A model generated the notes under the pieces. That model saw only the letters and a list, made by a program, of their open reading frames with translations, did not search any database and had not been told where the DNA came from. The position numbers and the translations under genes were made by a program. Below, piece by piece: positions 32,906 through 39,397 of a stretch of DNA of 39,397 nucleotides (within the stretch, counting starts at the first letter, position 1; every line of letters begins with the position of its first letter). Origin of the DNA: Clostridia bacterium. GTDB taxonomy: Bacteria; Bacillota; Clostridia; Oscillospirales; CAG-272. The stretch spans positions 1 through 39,397 of the forward strand of contig JAFVTI010000003.1 of the NCBI GenBank assembly GCA_017503325.1, read 5' to 3'.

Positions 32906-33271
32906 GTGCCTTTTTGGTATGATGGAAAAAATAAGCCTTTAGCCAGAAATATGCGAACCAAAGCAACTCGGCAGGAAAACCATCTGTGGTATGATTTTCT
33001 GAAAAATTATCCGATTCAATTTCGCAGACAAGTTATGATTGATCATTTTATAGCAGATTTTTACTGTCACAAAGCAAAATTGATCATTGAAGTGGACGGT
33101 TCTCAACACGAAACGGATGAGGGAGTGCGAAAGGATGAATTGCGTACAGAGATTTTGGAGGGATACGGATTAAAGGTAATAAGGGTTTCCAACAAAAGTG
33201 TTGACAGAGAGTTTGATATGGTATGTAAGTATATTGATCAAATAGTCCAAGATCGTATGGGAGGTGCATGA
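32906..33271 (+). CDS. DUF559 endonuclease-like protein
   Basis: This 121-aa protein is of the DUF559 group, related to the very-short-patch-repair/PD-(D/E)XK nuclease fold. Typical features are TRQENHLWYDFLKNYPIQFRRQ, then IADFYCHKAKLIIEVDGSQH, which carries the D-E-D acidic positions, and ILEGYGLKVIRVSN. It starts with GTG at 32906, supported by AAGGAG nine bases upstream. The gene is much more AT-rich than the GC-rich repeats around it. It is the only gene inside the 128-bp inverted arms and may nick or cut DNA to help the unit move; that role is inference. Confidence 0.85.
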   Translation: MPFWYDGKNKPLARNMRTKATRQENHLWYDFLKNYPIQFRRQVMIDHFIADFYCHKAKLIIEVDGSQHETDEGVRKDELRTEILEGYGLKVIRVSNKSVDREFDMVCKYIDQIVQDRMGGA

Positions 33272-33325
33272 TGGTGCCTCCCTTTCTTTTGTGAAAAAAC
33301 ACCCCTGCTGTCGCGTTCCGCGACA

Positions 33326-33453
33326 TCTCCCCGATGGGGAGAAAGGGATTCCTTGCCCTATGGGAAGGACAGCCTAAAAGGGTCAAGAGCGGTCTTATGG
33401 GGACCTCATCCGTCGCCTGCGGCGCCACCTTCCCCAGCGGGGCAAGGCTTTTT
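33326..33453 (-). repeat. Right 128-bp inverted-repeat arm of the DUF559 element
   Basis: Inverted partner of 32676-32803. Immediately inside it the sequence differs from the left arm and holds a TGTCGCG/CGCGACA palindrome (33310-33325). The stretch 33454-33595 outside it has further imperfect palindromes (CGGAAAAGC ... GCTTTTCGG) and no gene. Confidence 0.93.
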
Positions 33454-33595
33454 GTGTCACCGCGCCCGCAAGGTTATACCCGAGCGGAAAAGCCGGTAGG
33501 GCAAGGCTTTCTGTGTCGAGCTTTTCGGTTACCGCTGCGGGATAGGAGATCCCGAACAGTCCCGCCGACATATCGTCGGATTACCGATTACCATC

Positions 33596-33623
33596 AAAAA
33601 AGCCGCGGATATCCGCGGCTTTT
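33596..33623. terminator. Terminator of the coaX-ECF unit
   Basis: AAAAGCCGCGGAT (33598-33610) and ATCCGCGGCTTTT (33611-33623) form a perfect 26-bp palindrome, with six As at the left giving a U-run on the minus strand. It ends the minus-strand genes and may also stop plus-strand read-through. Confidence 0.85.
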
Positions 33624-33638
33624 CTCTTTGTTGTTTGT

Positions 33639-34265
33639 TTACGATTCCTCTGCTTGCTCGGGTGTGCCCTGCTTTTTTGTCTGCTTTCTTCCGATATTCA
33701 CAATTCTGAGAATGGTGGGGCTGAGCACGATGTTGACCAGCAGCTCAAACACGAAATTAAGGCCCACGAAGAACACGATCATGTAAGCAAAAGCCGACAA
33801 CCCCTCGGCAGCAGCACCGCTTTGTACGGCGTCAAAGAAGAAGAGCCTGCAGCCAAGCAGGAAAATGCCCGTGTTGACAACGGGGCACACGATCGCGCTG
33901 ACTATGACTGCCAAGTATTGATTGACCTTTTCAAGCAGCTTGTAGGCAAAGCCCGCACAAAGGCCGGAAACCGCGCCCTTGATCAGCACCGTGACAATGG
34001 TGCCGGGAATGCTCAGGCCAAACCAGAACGCTGCATCGGCTGTAGCGAAGAACACCGCTCCTGCCACGCCGCCCAGCCATGCGCCTGCCCAAGGGCCGCA
34101 CAAGGCACTTCCGATAACGACCGGGATCAGGGTCAGGGAAATAGACGCCAATCCGCCGATCTTGATAAAGCCGCCGAAATAAGCCAGAACGGCTACAACG
34201 GCTGTCAGCAGAGCCAGCAGAACCAGCTGCTCAACCTGCTTTCTGGAATTCTTGATTCCACTCAT
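33639..34265 (-). CDS. ECF transporter S component, probably for pantothenate
   Basis: This 208-aa membrane protein has about six hydrophobic segments. GGFIKIGGLASISLTLIPVVIGS is the typical S-component region after helix 1, with GPWAGAWLGGVAG next. S components bind a vitamin and work with a shared EcfAA'T energy module, which is not encoded here. It lies 82 bases after coaX on the same strand, so a PanT-like pantothenate specificity is likely but inferred from the neighbour. The C-terminal tail is short and basic/acidic. AGGAGG lies just before the start. Confidence 0.85.
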   Translation of the reverse strand: MSGIKNSRKQVEQLVLLALLTAVVAVLAYFGGFIKIGGLASISLTLIPVVIGSALCGPWAGAWLGGVAGAVFFATADAAFWFGLSIPGTIVTVLIKGAVSGLCAGFAYKLLEKVNQYLAVIVSAIVCPVVNTGIFLLGCRLFFFDAVQSGAAAEGLSAFAYMIVFFVGLNFVFELLVNIVLSPTILRIVNIGRKQTKKQGTPEQAEES

Positions 34266-34347
34266 AAATAAATCCTCCTTGCTGTCGTCCGCGCGCGGCG
34301 GTACAACGCATCAAAATTTATATTGACTGCGATGCAGTAAATATACG

Positions 34348-35112
34348 TTAGCGGTTTTTTTGGTACAGGATGTGCAAGCCCTTGAGAATGAGCGTTTCGT
34401 CCACGCGGATCTCGTGCTCACACAGGGGAATGACGGCGGATGCCATGCCGCCCGTAGCCAGGACGAGCAGATCCTTGCCAAGCTCCCGACGAATGCGGTC
34501 GATCATGCCGTCGATCATGCTTGCATGTCCGAAAAGAACGCCCGATCTCATGCAGTCCACCGTGTTTTTGGCAATGACCTTGTCGGGGGTCTCCAGACTG
34601 ATCTTGGGCAGCTGCGCGGTCTGCTCTGCCAGGGCATTCAAGCCCATATGCACGCCCGGGATGATGGACGCGCCGATAAAAGCGCCGTGCTCATCCACGA
34701 CCGACAGTTTGGTGGCAGTTCCTAAATCAATGATCAGAGCGGGGCTTTGATAAAGGTAATGTGCGGCCACCGCCGAGGCGATCAGATCCGAGCCTACCGA
34801 GGAGGGCATATCGCAGCGGATGCAAATGCCGCTTTTGATGCCCGGGCCGATCATGAGCGGCTCATGTCCGAACAAAAAGCGCAGGGCCTGCTTGACCGTT
34901 TCGTTCAAGGGGGGGACGACCGAGGAAATGATCGCGCCGCGAACGCTGCTTTTTTCAATGCCGTGCAGCGCAAGCGCGCCTGAAATACGCATGGCGTATT
35001 CGTCAAGCGTACCGTGCAGATCGGTGGAGAGCCGAGCGACGAATTGCAGCGTGTCAGATGCAAATCCGCCCAGCACGATGCTGGTGTTTCCGATATCGAT
35101 TGCAAGGATCAT
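34348..35112 (-). CDS. coaX: Type III pantothenate kinase
   Basis: This 254-aa CoaX phosphorylates pantothenate, the first step of coenzyme A synthesis. The ASKHA phosphate-1 loop DIGNTSIVLGG is at residues 5-15, LIIDLGTATKLSVVD in the middle, and VLATGGMASAV near the end. The start at 35112 is chosen because AGGAGG lies just upstream and the protein then begins MILAIDIGNT, as in the family; a longer frame to 35178 runs through the promoter. A pantothenate-type ECF gene follows in the same transcript. Confidence 0.95.
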   Translation of the reverse strand: MILAIDIGNTSIVLGGFASDTLQFVARLSTDLHGTLDEYAMRISGALALHGIEKSSVRGAIISSVVPPLNETVKQALRFLFGHEPLMIGPGIKSGICIRCDMPSSVGSDLIASAVAAHYLYQSPALIIDLGTATKLSVVDEHGAFIGASIIPGVHMGLNALAEQTAQLPKISLETPDKVIAKNTVDCMRSGVLFGHASMIDGMIDRIRRELGKDLLVLATGGMASAVIPLCEHEIRVDETLILKGLHILYQKNR

Positions 35113-35149
35113 GGCGGCCTCCTTTTCCTGTTTTCCGGTTTCTGCAAGC

Positions 35150-35178
35150 ATTATAGCATACTTCATACAAAAAATCAA
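35150..35178 (-). promoter_or_regulatory. Promoter of coaX
   Basis: On the minus strand TTGATT (35178-35173), a 17-bp spacer and TATAAT (35155-35150), 38 bases before the coaX start. Confidence 0.82.
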
Positions 35179-35239
35179 TAGCGTGCTTCAAAAACGCAAG
35201 GAACACGGGCGAAAATTATCGTTTTTCGTTAAAATTCGA

Positions 35240-35268
35240 TTGACTTTGCGCGCCAAGTGTATTATAAT
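35240..35268 (+). promoter_or_regulatory. Promoter of the XRE-peptidase pair
   Basis: TTGACT (35240-35245), a 17-bp spacer and TATAAT (35263-35268), 30 bases before the XRE start. Confidence 0.85.
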
Positions 35269-35297
35269 ATAATAAATGAAGAAATTCGGAGGAAGGT

Positions 35298-35510
35298 ATG
35301 GCGATCGTTGTCAGACTTGACCGCGTTATGGCGGACAGAAAAATACGCTTGGGAGATCTTGCACAGCGCGTGGGCATTTCGCCCGTCAATCTCTCCAAGC
35401 TCAAAAACGGACACGCAACAGCCGTGCGCTTTTCCACGCTGGAGGCCATCTGCCGCGAGCTTGATTGCCAGCCCGGTGATCTCTTGGAATATCGGGAGGA
35501 CAGGGAATGA
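35298..35510 (+). CDS. XRE-family HTH regulator (70 aa, YozG-like)
   Basis: This 70-aa Cro/CI-type DNA-binding protein belongs to the small YozG-like group: VRLDRVMADRKIRLGDLAQRVGI, then SPVNLSKLKNG as recognition helix and FSTLEAICRELDCQPGDLLEY at the end. GGAGG lies 8 bases upstream. Its stop overlaps the start of the M14 peptidase gene (ATGA), so regulator and lipoprotein are made from one mRNA. Confidence 0.93.
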   Translation: MAIVVRLDRVMADRKIRLGDLAQRVGISPVNLSKLKNGHATAVRFSTLEAICRELDCQPGDLLEYREDRE

Positions 35511-36739
35511 CGCCAAGATCGATTTGTGCGGTATGCTGCGTGCTGTGCTGCTTGCTGTTGCTTGCGGCATGCAACGAGATACCGATCGAACAAAGCCCCA
35601 TCGAGCTGCCTGAAAACGTGCAAAGCGAGCAGGGAAGCGAACAAACGCCCGCGCCCGAGCAGAGCACGCAAAAGCAAACGGCGGAGGAAACCGATTCCGC
35701 ACCGCAAACCGAGGCGCCCAAGCAGACAGAGGCGGCGACCACAGCTCCGCCCGCGACCGGGAAGCCCGCGCCCGCATCCGGGATCGTCACCCCGGGCGAG
35801 AAGGGGTATACGTACCCCGAGATGGAAGAGGATCTTGCCTTGCTGCAAGAGACTTACGGCGAGCACTTTACCTATGAGAGCATTGGCAAGAGTGTGGACG
35901 GCAGGGAGATCTATGCCTGCGTGGTCGGCAACCCCGAAGCGCCCCGTAAGATCATGATCACGGGCGGCATCCACGGCAGGGAATATTTAGGCAGTCTTGT
36001 GGTCATGAAGCAGATCGAGCACTATCTGTCGGGCTACGACACGGGCAGCTTTGGCGGCATGCGCTATGCGCAGATGTTTGAGGATTTTGCGTTTATCGTG
36101 CTGCCCATGATCAATCCGGACGGCGTTATGCTGGCACTTTGCGGCATCGAATCGGTGCAAACGCCCGAGGTCAGACAAACGCTGGAAAAGATCTTCGCGG
36201 ATAACACGCGCGAAGGACTGACGAGTGCCGAGCATATCAACGATTATTTTGCATATAACTGGAAGTCCAATGCAAACGGCGTGGATCTCAACAGAAATTT
36301 TGCGCTGTCCAATTGGGCGGATGTCAAAACAGGCATCCTTTCCCCCTGTTTCCGCAACTATAAGGGCCCGCGCGCTGCGTCCGAGCCCGAAACGCAGGCG
36401 GTCAGCGCATACGTGCAAAGCCTTGGCGAGATCGAGGGCATGCTTGCCTTCCACACGGCAGGGCAGGTGGTGTATTGGGATTGCGGCGTGAAGGGCGCGG
36501 TCAGACAGGAGACCTTTGATCTGGCACAGGCGGTGTGTGAGCATACGGGATATAAGTTTATCTACGACGAGCACCTGGATGCCTCGCTCAACGACTGGAT
36601 GACGCTGGATCTCGGCATCCCCACAGTCACGGTCGAGCTTGCAAGCGTGATCTACCCCATGCCCACGAGCGAATTTGATGCAGCCTGGGAGCAGGCGCGT
36701 GAGCTTTGGGTGATTGCGGCGCAGTTCTTTGGTGAATAA
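35507..36739 (+). CDS. M14-family zinc carboxypeptidase lipoprotein
   Basis: This 410-aa exported lipoprotein has a hydrophobic leader ending in the lipobox LLAAC (Cys22). A low-complexity Glu/Gln/Thr/Pro linker runs to about residue 95, and the M14 peptidase domain to the end. Zinc ligands are in HGREY (HxxE) and FHTAGQ. Substrate contacts are in DLNRNF, and the catalytic Glu is in TVELAS. M14 enzymes of this kind in Gram-positives often trim peptidoglycan stem peptides (gamma-D-glutamyl-diaminopimelate peptidases); that substrate is inferred. The linker would hold the enzyme in the cell wall. The leader is unusually Cys-rich (C7, C10, C11, C14, C15). Confidence 0.93.
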   Translation: MTPRSICAVCCVLCCLLLLAACNEIPIEQSPIELPENVQSEQGSEQTPAPEQSTQKQTAEETDSAPQTEAPKQTEAATTAPPATGKPAPASGIVTPGEKGYTYPEMEEDLALLQETYGEHFTYESIGKSVDGREIYACVVGNPEAPRKIMITGGIHGREYLGSLVVMKQIEHYLSGYDTGSFGGMRYAQMFEDFAFIVLPMINPDGVMLALCGIESVQTPEVRQTLEKIFADNTREGLTSAEHINDYFAYNWKSNANGVDLNRNFALSNWADVKTGILSPCFRNYKGPRAASEPETQAVSAYVQSLGEIEGMLAFHTAGQVVYWDCGVKGAVRQETFDLAQAVCEHTGYKFIYDEHLDASLNDWMTLDLGIPTVTVELASVIYPMPTSEFDAAWEQARELWVIAAQFFGE

Positions 36740-36745
36740 TAACAA

Positions 36746-36782
36746 ATGGCGATTTGCTTTTGTGTGCAAATCGCCATGTTTT
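36746..36782 (+). terminator. Terminator after the M14 peptidase
   Basis: ATGGCGATTTGC (36746-36757) pairs perfectly with GCAAATCGCCAT (36766-36777), followed by GTTTTAT. Confidence 0.85.
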
Positions 36783-36825
36783 ATACAAAACAGCAAGAAA
36801 TGACCGATCAAAGCCCATGATTGTC

Positions 36826-36854
36826 TTGTAAGTGAGCACCTTTTGTCTTATAAT
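36826..36854 (+). promoter_or_regulatory. Promoter of the isomerase-oxidoreductase pair
   Basis: TTGTAA (36826-36831), a 17-bp spacer and TATAAT (36849-36854), 43 bases before the isomerase start. Confidence 0.75.
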
Positions 36855-36896
36855 TAAGAAAAATGGGGTGAATATTCCCTGCAATGGAGGTGCACT

Positions 36897-37715
36897 ATGG
36901 CATTACCGGTAGCGGTACAGGTGTATTCGGTCAGAGACGACGCTGCGGCAGACTTCCCGGGTACTCTGAAAAAGATTAAGGAAATGGGTTATGACGGCGT
37001 GGAATTCGCAGGCCTTTACGGCTATGCACCCGCTGATATCAAGAAGATGTGTCAGGAAATCGGTCTTGTTCCGATCTCCGCGCACGTACCTTATTACGAT
37101 ATGCTGGCCGACCCCGAGGGCGTGCTTGGTCAGTATGCCGAGATCGGATGCAAGTTTGTTGCCATCCCGTACCTGACCCCCGAGTGCCGTCCCGGTACCG
37201 ATGGCTTTGCCAAGGTCGTAGAGAACGCGCTTGCATTGGGTAAGGTTGCAAAGTCGCTTGGCATGCAGATGCTGTATCACAATCACGACTTTGAATTTGA
37301 GAAGATCGACGGCAAGTACGCGCTGGACGTGCTGTACGAGACCGTCCCCGCGGAATATCTGCAGACCGAGCTGGACACCTGCTGGGTCAACGTGGGCGGT
37401 GAAGACCCCGCGGGCTATATCAAAAAGTACAGCGGCCGTTCTCCCGTGGTTCACCTCAAGGACTTCGTGGGCGGCAAGTCGGAGAATATGTACGAGCTGA
37501 TCGGCATCGAGTCCGAAAAGAAGGAAAGTGACGCGCAGGCGTTCGAATTCCGTCCCGTCGGCTCCGGCCGCCAGGATTTCCCCGGCATCCTTGCAGCCTC
37601 CGAGGCAGCAGGCGCACAGTGGGTCGTGGTCGAGCAGGATTCTCCTTCCATGGGACTTTCTCCTATGGAAAGCATTGAAAAGAGCAGAAATTATTTGCGC
37701 ACGTTGGGCTATTAA
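36897..37715 (+). CDS. Sugar phosphate isomerase/epimerase-family TIM barrel
   Basis: This 272-aa protein of the AP-endonuclease-2/xylose-isomerase-like TIM-barrel family has strand-end motifs QVYSVRDD, GYDGVEFAGLYG, ISAHVPY, LYHNHDFEFE, ELDTCWVNVGGEDP and VVHLKDF. His and Glu/Asp residues at these strand ends form the usual metal site. Substrate is not predictable; relatives handle inositols or keto-sugars. The next gene is a Gfo/Idh/MocA oxidoreductase 44 bases on, a frequent pair in sugar or inositol catabolism. GGAGG lies 8 bases upstream. Confidence 0.92.
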   Translation: MALPVAVQVYSVRDDAAADFPGTLKKIKEMGYDGVEFAGLYGYAPADIKKMCQEIGLVPISAHVPYYDMLADPEGVLGQYAEIGCKFVAIPYLTPECRPGTDGFAKVVENALALGKVAKSLGMQMLYHNHDFEFEKIDGKYALDVLYETVPAEYLQTELDTCWVNVGGEDPAGYIKKYSGRSPVVHLKDFVGGKSENMYELIGIESEKKESDAQAFEFRPVGSGRQDFPGILAASEAAGAQWVVVEQDSPSMGLSPMESIEKSRNYLRTLGY

Positions 37716-37759
37716 CGGCGCATACCAATCATACAAAAAATATATCGGAGGATATTACA

Positions 37760-38926
37760 ATGGCTGAAAAAATGGATGCTAAGCTGGATTACAAGAACCA
37801 GCAGAACGACGTCGTCATCGACACCGACAGAAAGCTCAGAATCGGTATCATCGGCTGTGGCTGGATCGCTGCTGCACACCTGGATTCTTACAAGAGAATG
37901 CCTGACGTGGAGATCGTCGCAGGCTGCGACCTGATCCCCGGCAAGGCTGCAAAGTTCTTCAAGGACGGCGGCGTTGAGGGCGTAAAGACCGATTACGCTT
38001 CCCACAAGGAAATGCTGGACGACGAATCCCTGCAGCTGGACGCAGTTTCTGTCTGCACCTACAACCGTCAGCATGCAATCCCCACCATCTATGCACTCAA
38101 CAAGGGCATCAACGTTATGCTGGAAAAGCCCTTTACCGTTACGCTGGACGAGGCAGTTGAGGTCATGAAGGCAGAGAAGGAGAGCGGCAAGGTTCTCTCC
38201 ATCGGCTTCCAGCCCAGACTGGACGCAAATATGCAGATGATCAAGAAGATCGTTGAGAGCGGCGAGCTTGGTAAGGTCTACTACATTCAGACCGGCGGCG
38301 GCAGACGCAGAGGCATTCCCACTCCCTTCGGCACCACCTTTATCGAGGATAAGACCGCAGGTCTCGGCGCACTGGCTGATATCGGCTGCTACTCGCTGGA
38401 TATGGTGCTCAATGCGGTCGGCTATCCCAAGCCCCTGACCGTTACCGGCTATAAGAGCGATTTCTTCGGCAAGGACCCCACCACCTATCCCGGTCACCCC
38501 GAGTATGCTGATCTGTTCGGCGTTGACGACTTTGCAGCTGCGTTCATCAGACTCGAGGGCGGCATCATCCTGGACTTCCGTATTGCATGGGCAATGAACA
38601 TCAATACCCCCGGTGACACCATCATCCTGGGTACCAAGGCAGGCCTGCGCATTCCTTCCACCGACTGCTGGAACGGCTCTGTCGGCGGCCCCATGAAGAT
38701 CTATAAGACCATCGGCGGCGTGGATATGGAATATGAAGTACCGATCATCCGTGACGAAGGAAGCCTGTTCGATAAGAAGATCCGCTCCTTCCTGGATGCC
38801 GTCAAGTACGGTAAGCCCGCTCCCGTTCCCACTTCCCAGATCATTTACAACCAGGCAATCCTGGACGGTATCGCCCGTTCCGCAAAGCTTGGCAAGGAAA
38901 TCAAGATCCAGATCCCCAAGATCTGA
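37760..38926 (+). CDS. Gfo/Idh/MocA-family NAD(P)-dependent oxidoreductase
   Basis: This 388-aa protein has a Rossmann domain starting after a 30-residue polar extension: GIIGCGWIAAAHL is the nucleotide loop (about residues 29-41) and LEKPFTVTLDEA the conserved EKP motif. The C-terminal alpha/beta domain is standard (GALADIGCYSLDMV with the catalytic-region Asp). It oxidises or reduces a sugar or cyclitol; the substrate is unknown. It is co-transcribed with the TIM-barrel isomerase. The ribosome site is GGAGG. Confidence 0.94.
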   Translation: MAEKMDAKLDYKNQQNDVVIDTDRKLRIGIIGCGWIAAAHLDSYKRMPDVEIVAGCDLIPGKAAKFFKDGGVEGVKTDYASHKEMLDDESLQLDAVSVCTYNRQHAIPTIYALNKGINVMLEKPFTVTLDEAVEVMKAEKESGKVLSIGFQPRLDANMQMIKKIVESGELGKVYYIQTGGGRRRGIPTPFGTTFIEDKTAGLGALADIGCYSLDMVLNAVGYPKPLTVTGYKSDFFGKDPTTYPGHPEYADLFGVDDFAAAFIRLEGGIILDFRIAWAMNINTPGDTIILGTKAGLRIPSTDCWNGSVGGPMKIYKTIGGVDMEYEVPIIRDEGSLFDKKIRSFLDAVKYGKPAPVPTSQIIYNQAILDGIARSAKLGKEIKIQIPKI

Positions 38927-38949
38927 CCGATTTAGACCGCTTTTGTGCA

Positions 38950-38985
38950 AAAGTGCCCGACGCAGCCGCGTCGGGCACTTTACTT
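38950..38985 (+). terminator. Terminator before the rRNA operon
   Basis: AAAGTGCCCGACGC (38950-38963) pairs perfectly with GCGTCGGGCACTTT (38968-38981) around a 4-nt loop. The U-run is broken (TTTACTTTG). Confidence 0.8.
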
Positions 38986-39021
38986 TGTCTAATTTTTTGA
39001 GAAAAATATTCAAAAAAGTGC

Positions 39022-39050
39022 TTGACAAATCGACGGAAAAGTAGTATCAT
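39022..39050 (+). promoter_or_regulatory. rRNA operon promoter P1
   Basis: TTGACA (39022-39027), a 17-bp spacer and TATCAT (39045-39050). Confidence 0.82.
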
Positions 39051-39123
39051 ATTAACACTGCGCCGCAGACGAGTGGTAATCAAAAAGGTCGAAAAAATTT
39101 TTTAAGAAATTTGAAAAAACCTA

Positions 39124-39152
39124 TTGACAAACCGTTTGGGTTGTGGTATTAT
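39124..39152 (+). promoter_or_regulatory. rRNA operon promoter P2
   Basis: TTGACA (39124-39129), a 17-bp spacer and TATTAT (39147-39152), 102 bp after P1. It is followed by a CTGTC/GACAG hairpin and an A-rich leader of about 200 bases (39160-39366) with no gene. Confidence 0.85.
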
Positions 39153-39366
39153 ATTAAGGCTGTCGCGAAAGACAGTCGAAAATTGGTCCTTGACAATTGA
39201 ATAACAGAGAGAAGTACAAAGCAAAATGTAAGTGCGAAAATACGAATCTCGGAAAATTCTTTGAAGAGTACAAAACTCAACTAAAGTAAATTTTAGGAAA
39301 AGATAGCTAAGAGCAAAAATGCTCGAGTAAACGATTTGAGCGACCTTATGGGTCGATTAAATACAA

Positions 39367-39397
39367 TTATTCGAGAGTTTGATCCTGGCTCAGGATG
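39367..39397 (+). rRNA. 16S rRNA, 5' end only (cut by window edge)
   Basis: The universal 5' sequence AGAGTTTGATCCTGGCTCAG lies at 39374-39393, so the mature 16S rRNA should begin about 7 bases earlier. Only the first 30 or so bases are in the window. The tandem promoters and leader upstream show that this is the first gene of an rRNA operon. Confidence 0.95.

Larger units (their letters stand above)
32676..33453 (+). mobile_element. Putative 778-bp mobile unit: DUF559 gene between inverted repeats
   Basis: Two 128-bp inverted arms enclose one AT-rich endonuclease-like gene and short GC-rich inner flanks (left: GGAGCGAAGCGACGAAG; right: a TGTCGCGTTCCGCGACA palindrome). No transposase is present, and no target-site duplication is obvious at AAAAAGCC ends. 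Treating it as one mobile unit is inference from symmetry and composition. Confidence 0.55.

Noticed and set aside
32676..33453. CRISPR array or retron explanation for the inverted arms
   Set aside because: Only two copies, inverted, with no spacer series and no Cas or reverse-transcriptase gene.
33084..33786. Frames of 114 and 150 codons crossing the right inverted-repeat arm
   Set aside because: Repeat translation; they cross the arm and the coaX-unit terminator without start signals.
34266..34347. Separate riboswitch between coaX and the ECF gene
   Set aside because: Only 82 bases with weak pairing; no known motif seen.

Overview
The window looks like a chromosomal segment of a Gram-positive, Clostridia-type Firmicute, probably an uncultured gut-type Oscillospirales or Christensenellales relative. 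The evidence is AGGAGG-type ribosome sites, consensus sigma-A promoters with 17-bp spacers, a ZTP riboswitch, a ydjG/H/I-like module, CPBP protease, asnA, fhs, a PurO-type cyclohydrolase and dispersed GC-rich palindromic repeats. Species assignment is inference. Most genes are GC-rich with matching codon use. The SAP-domain gene at 3649-4761 and the small genes at 32420-32638 and 32906-33271 are clearly AT-richer and look acquired.

Layout: 12-140 is a MITE-like nested palindrome. 194-3019 (-) is a 941-aa glycoside-hydrolase-like protein. 3132-3508 is a compact type I toxin-antitoxin locus of par/Fst-like architecture: a 31-aa membrane peptide, a convergent antisense RNA and a shared bidirectional terminator. 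Then come an AT-rich SAP-domain gene, prfC, and a three-gene envelope-stress-like module (SPFH plus zinc ribbons, zinc-ribbon membrane protein, TPM protein) closed by an array of mini-hairpins. 9946-14929 (-) holds a CPBP protease, a YmdB-type phosphodiesterase, an alpha/beta-hydrolase fused to an alcohol-acetyltransferase-like domain, and a zinc-ribbon membrane protein. asnA and a diacylglycerol-kinase-family gene follow on the + strand.

The core is a purine operon (17296-31978) behind a strong promoter and a ZTP (pfl) riboswitch with an overlapping intrinsic terminator. It reads purE, purF, purM, an FNT-family (formate/nitrite) channel, purN, purO-type IMP cyclohydrolase, an AICAR-transformylase-only purH, purD, a long fused purL, guaB and fhs. 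ZTP accumulates when 10-formyl-THF is short. The operon then raises both the formyl-THF-consuming steps and formate handling (channel plus formate-THF ligase). PurF lacks the N-terminal nucleophilic cysteine.

32023-33453 is accessory: dispersed repeats, an XRE regulator with a perfect palindromic operator, and a DUF559 endonuclease-like gene enclosed by 128-bp inverted repeats (121/128 identical). After this come a pantothenate-type ECF S component with coaX (-), an XRE regulator overlapping an M14 peptidase lipoprotein, a sugar-isomerase/Gfo-Idh-MocA pair, and tandem rRNA promoters with the first bases of a 16S rRNA gene at the window edge.
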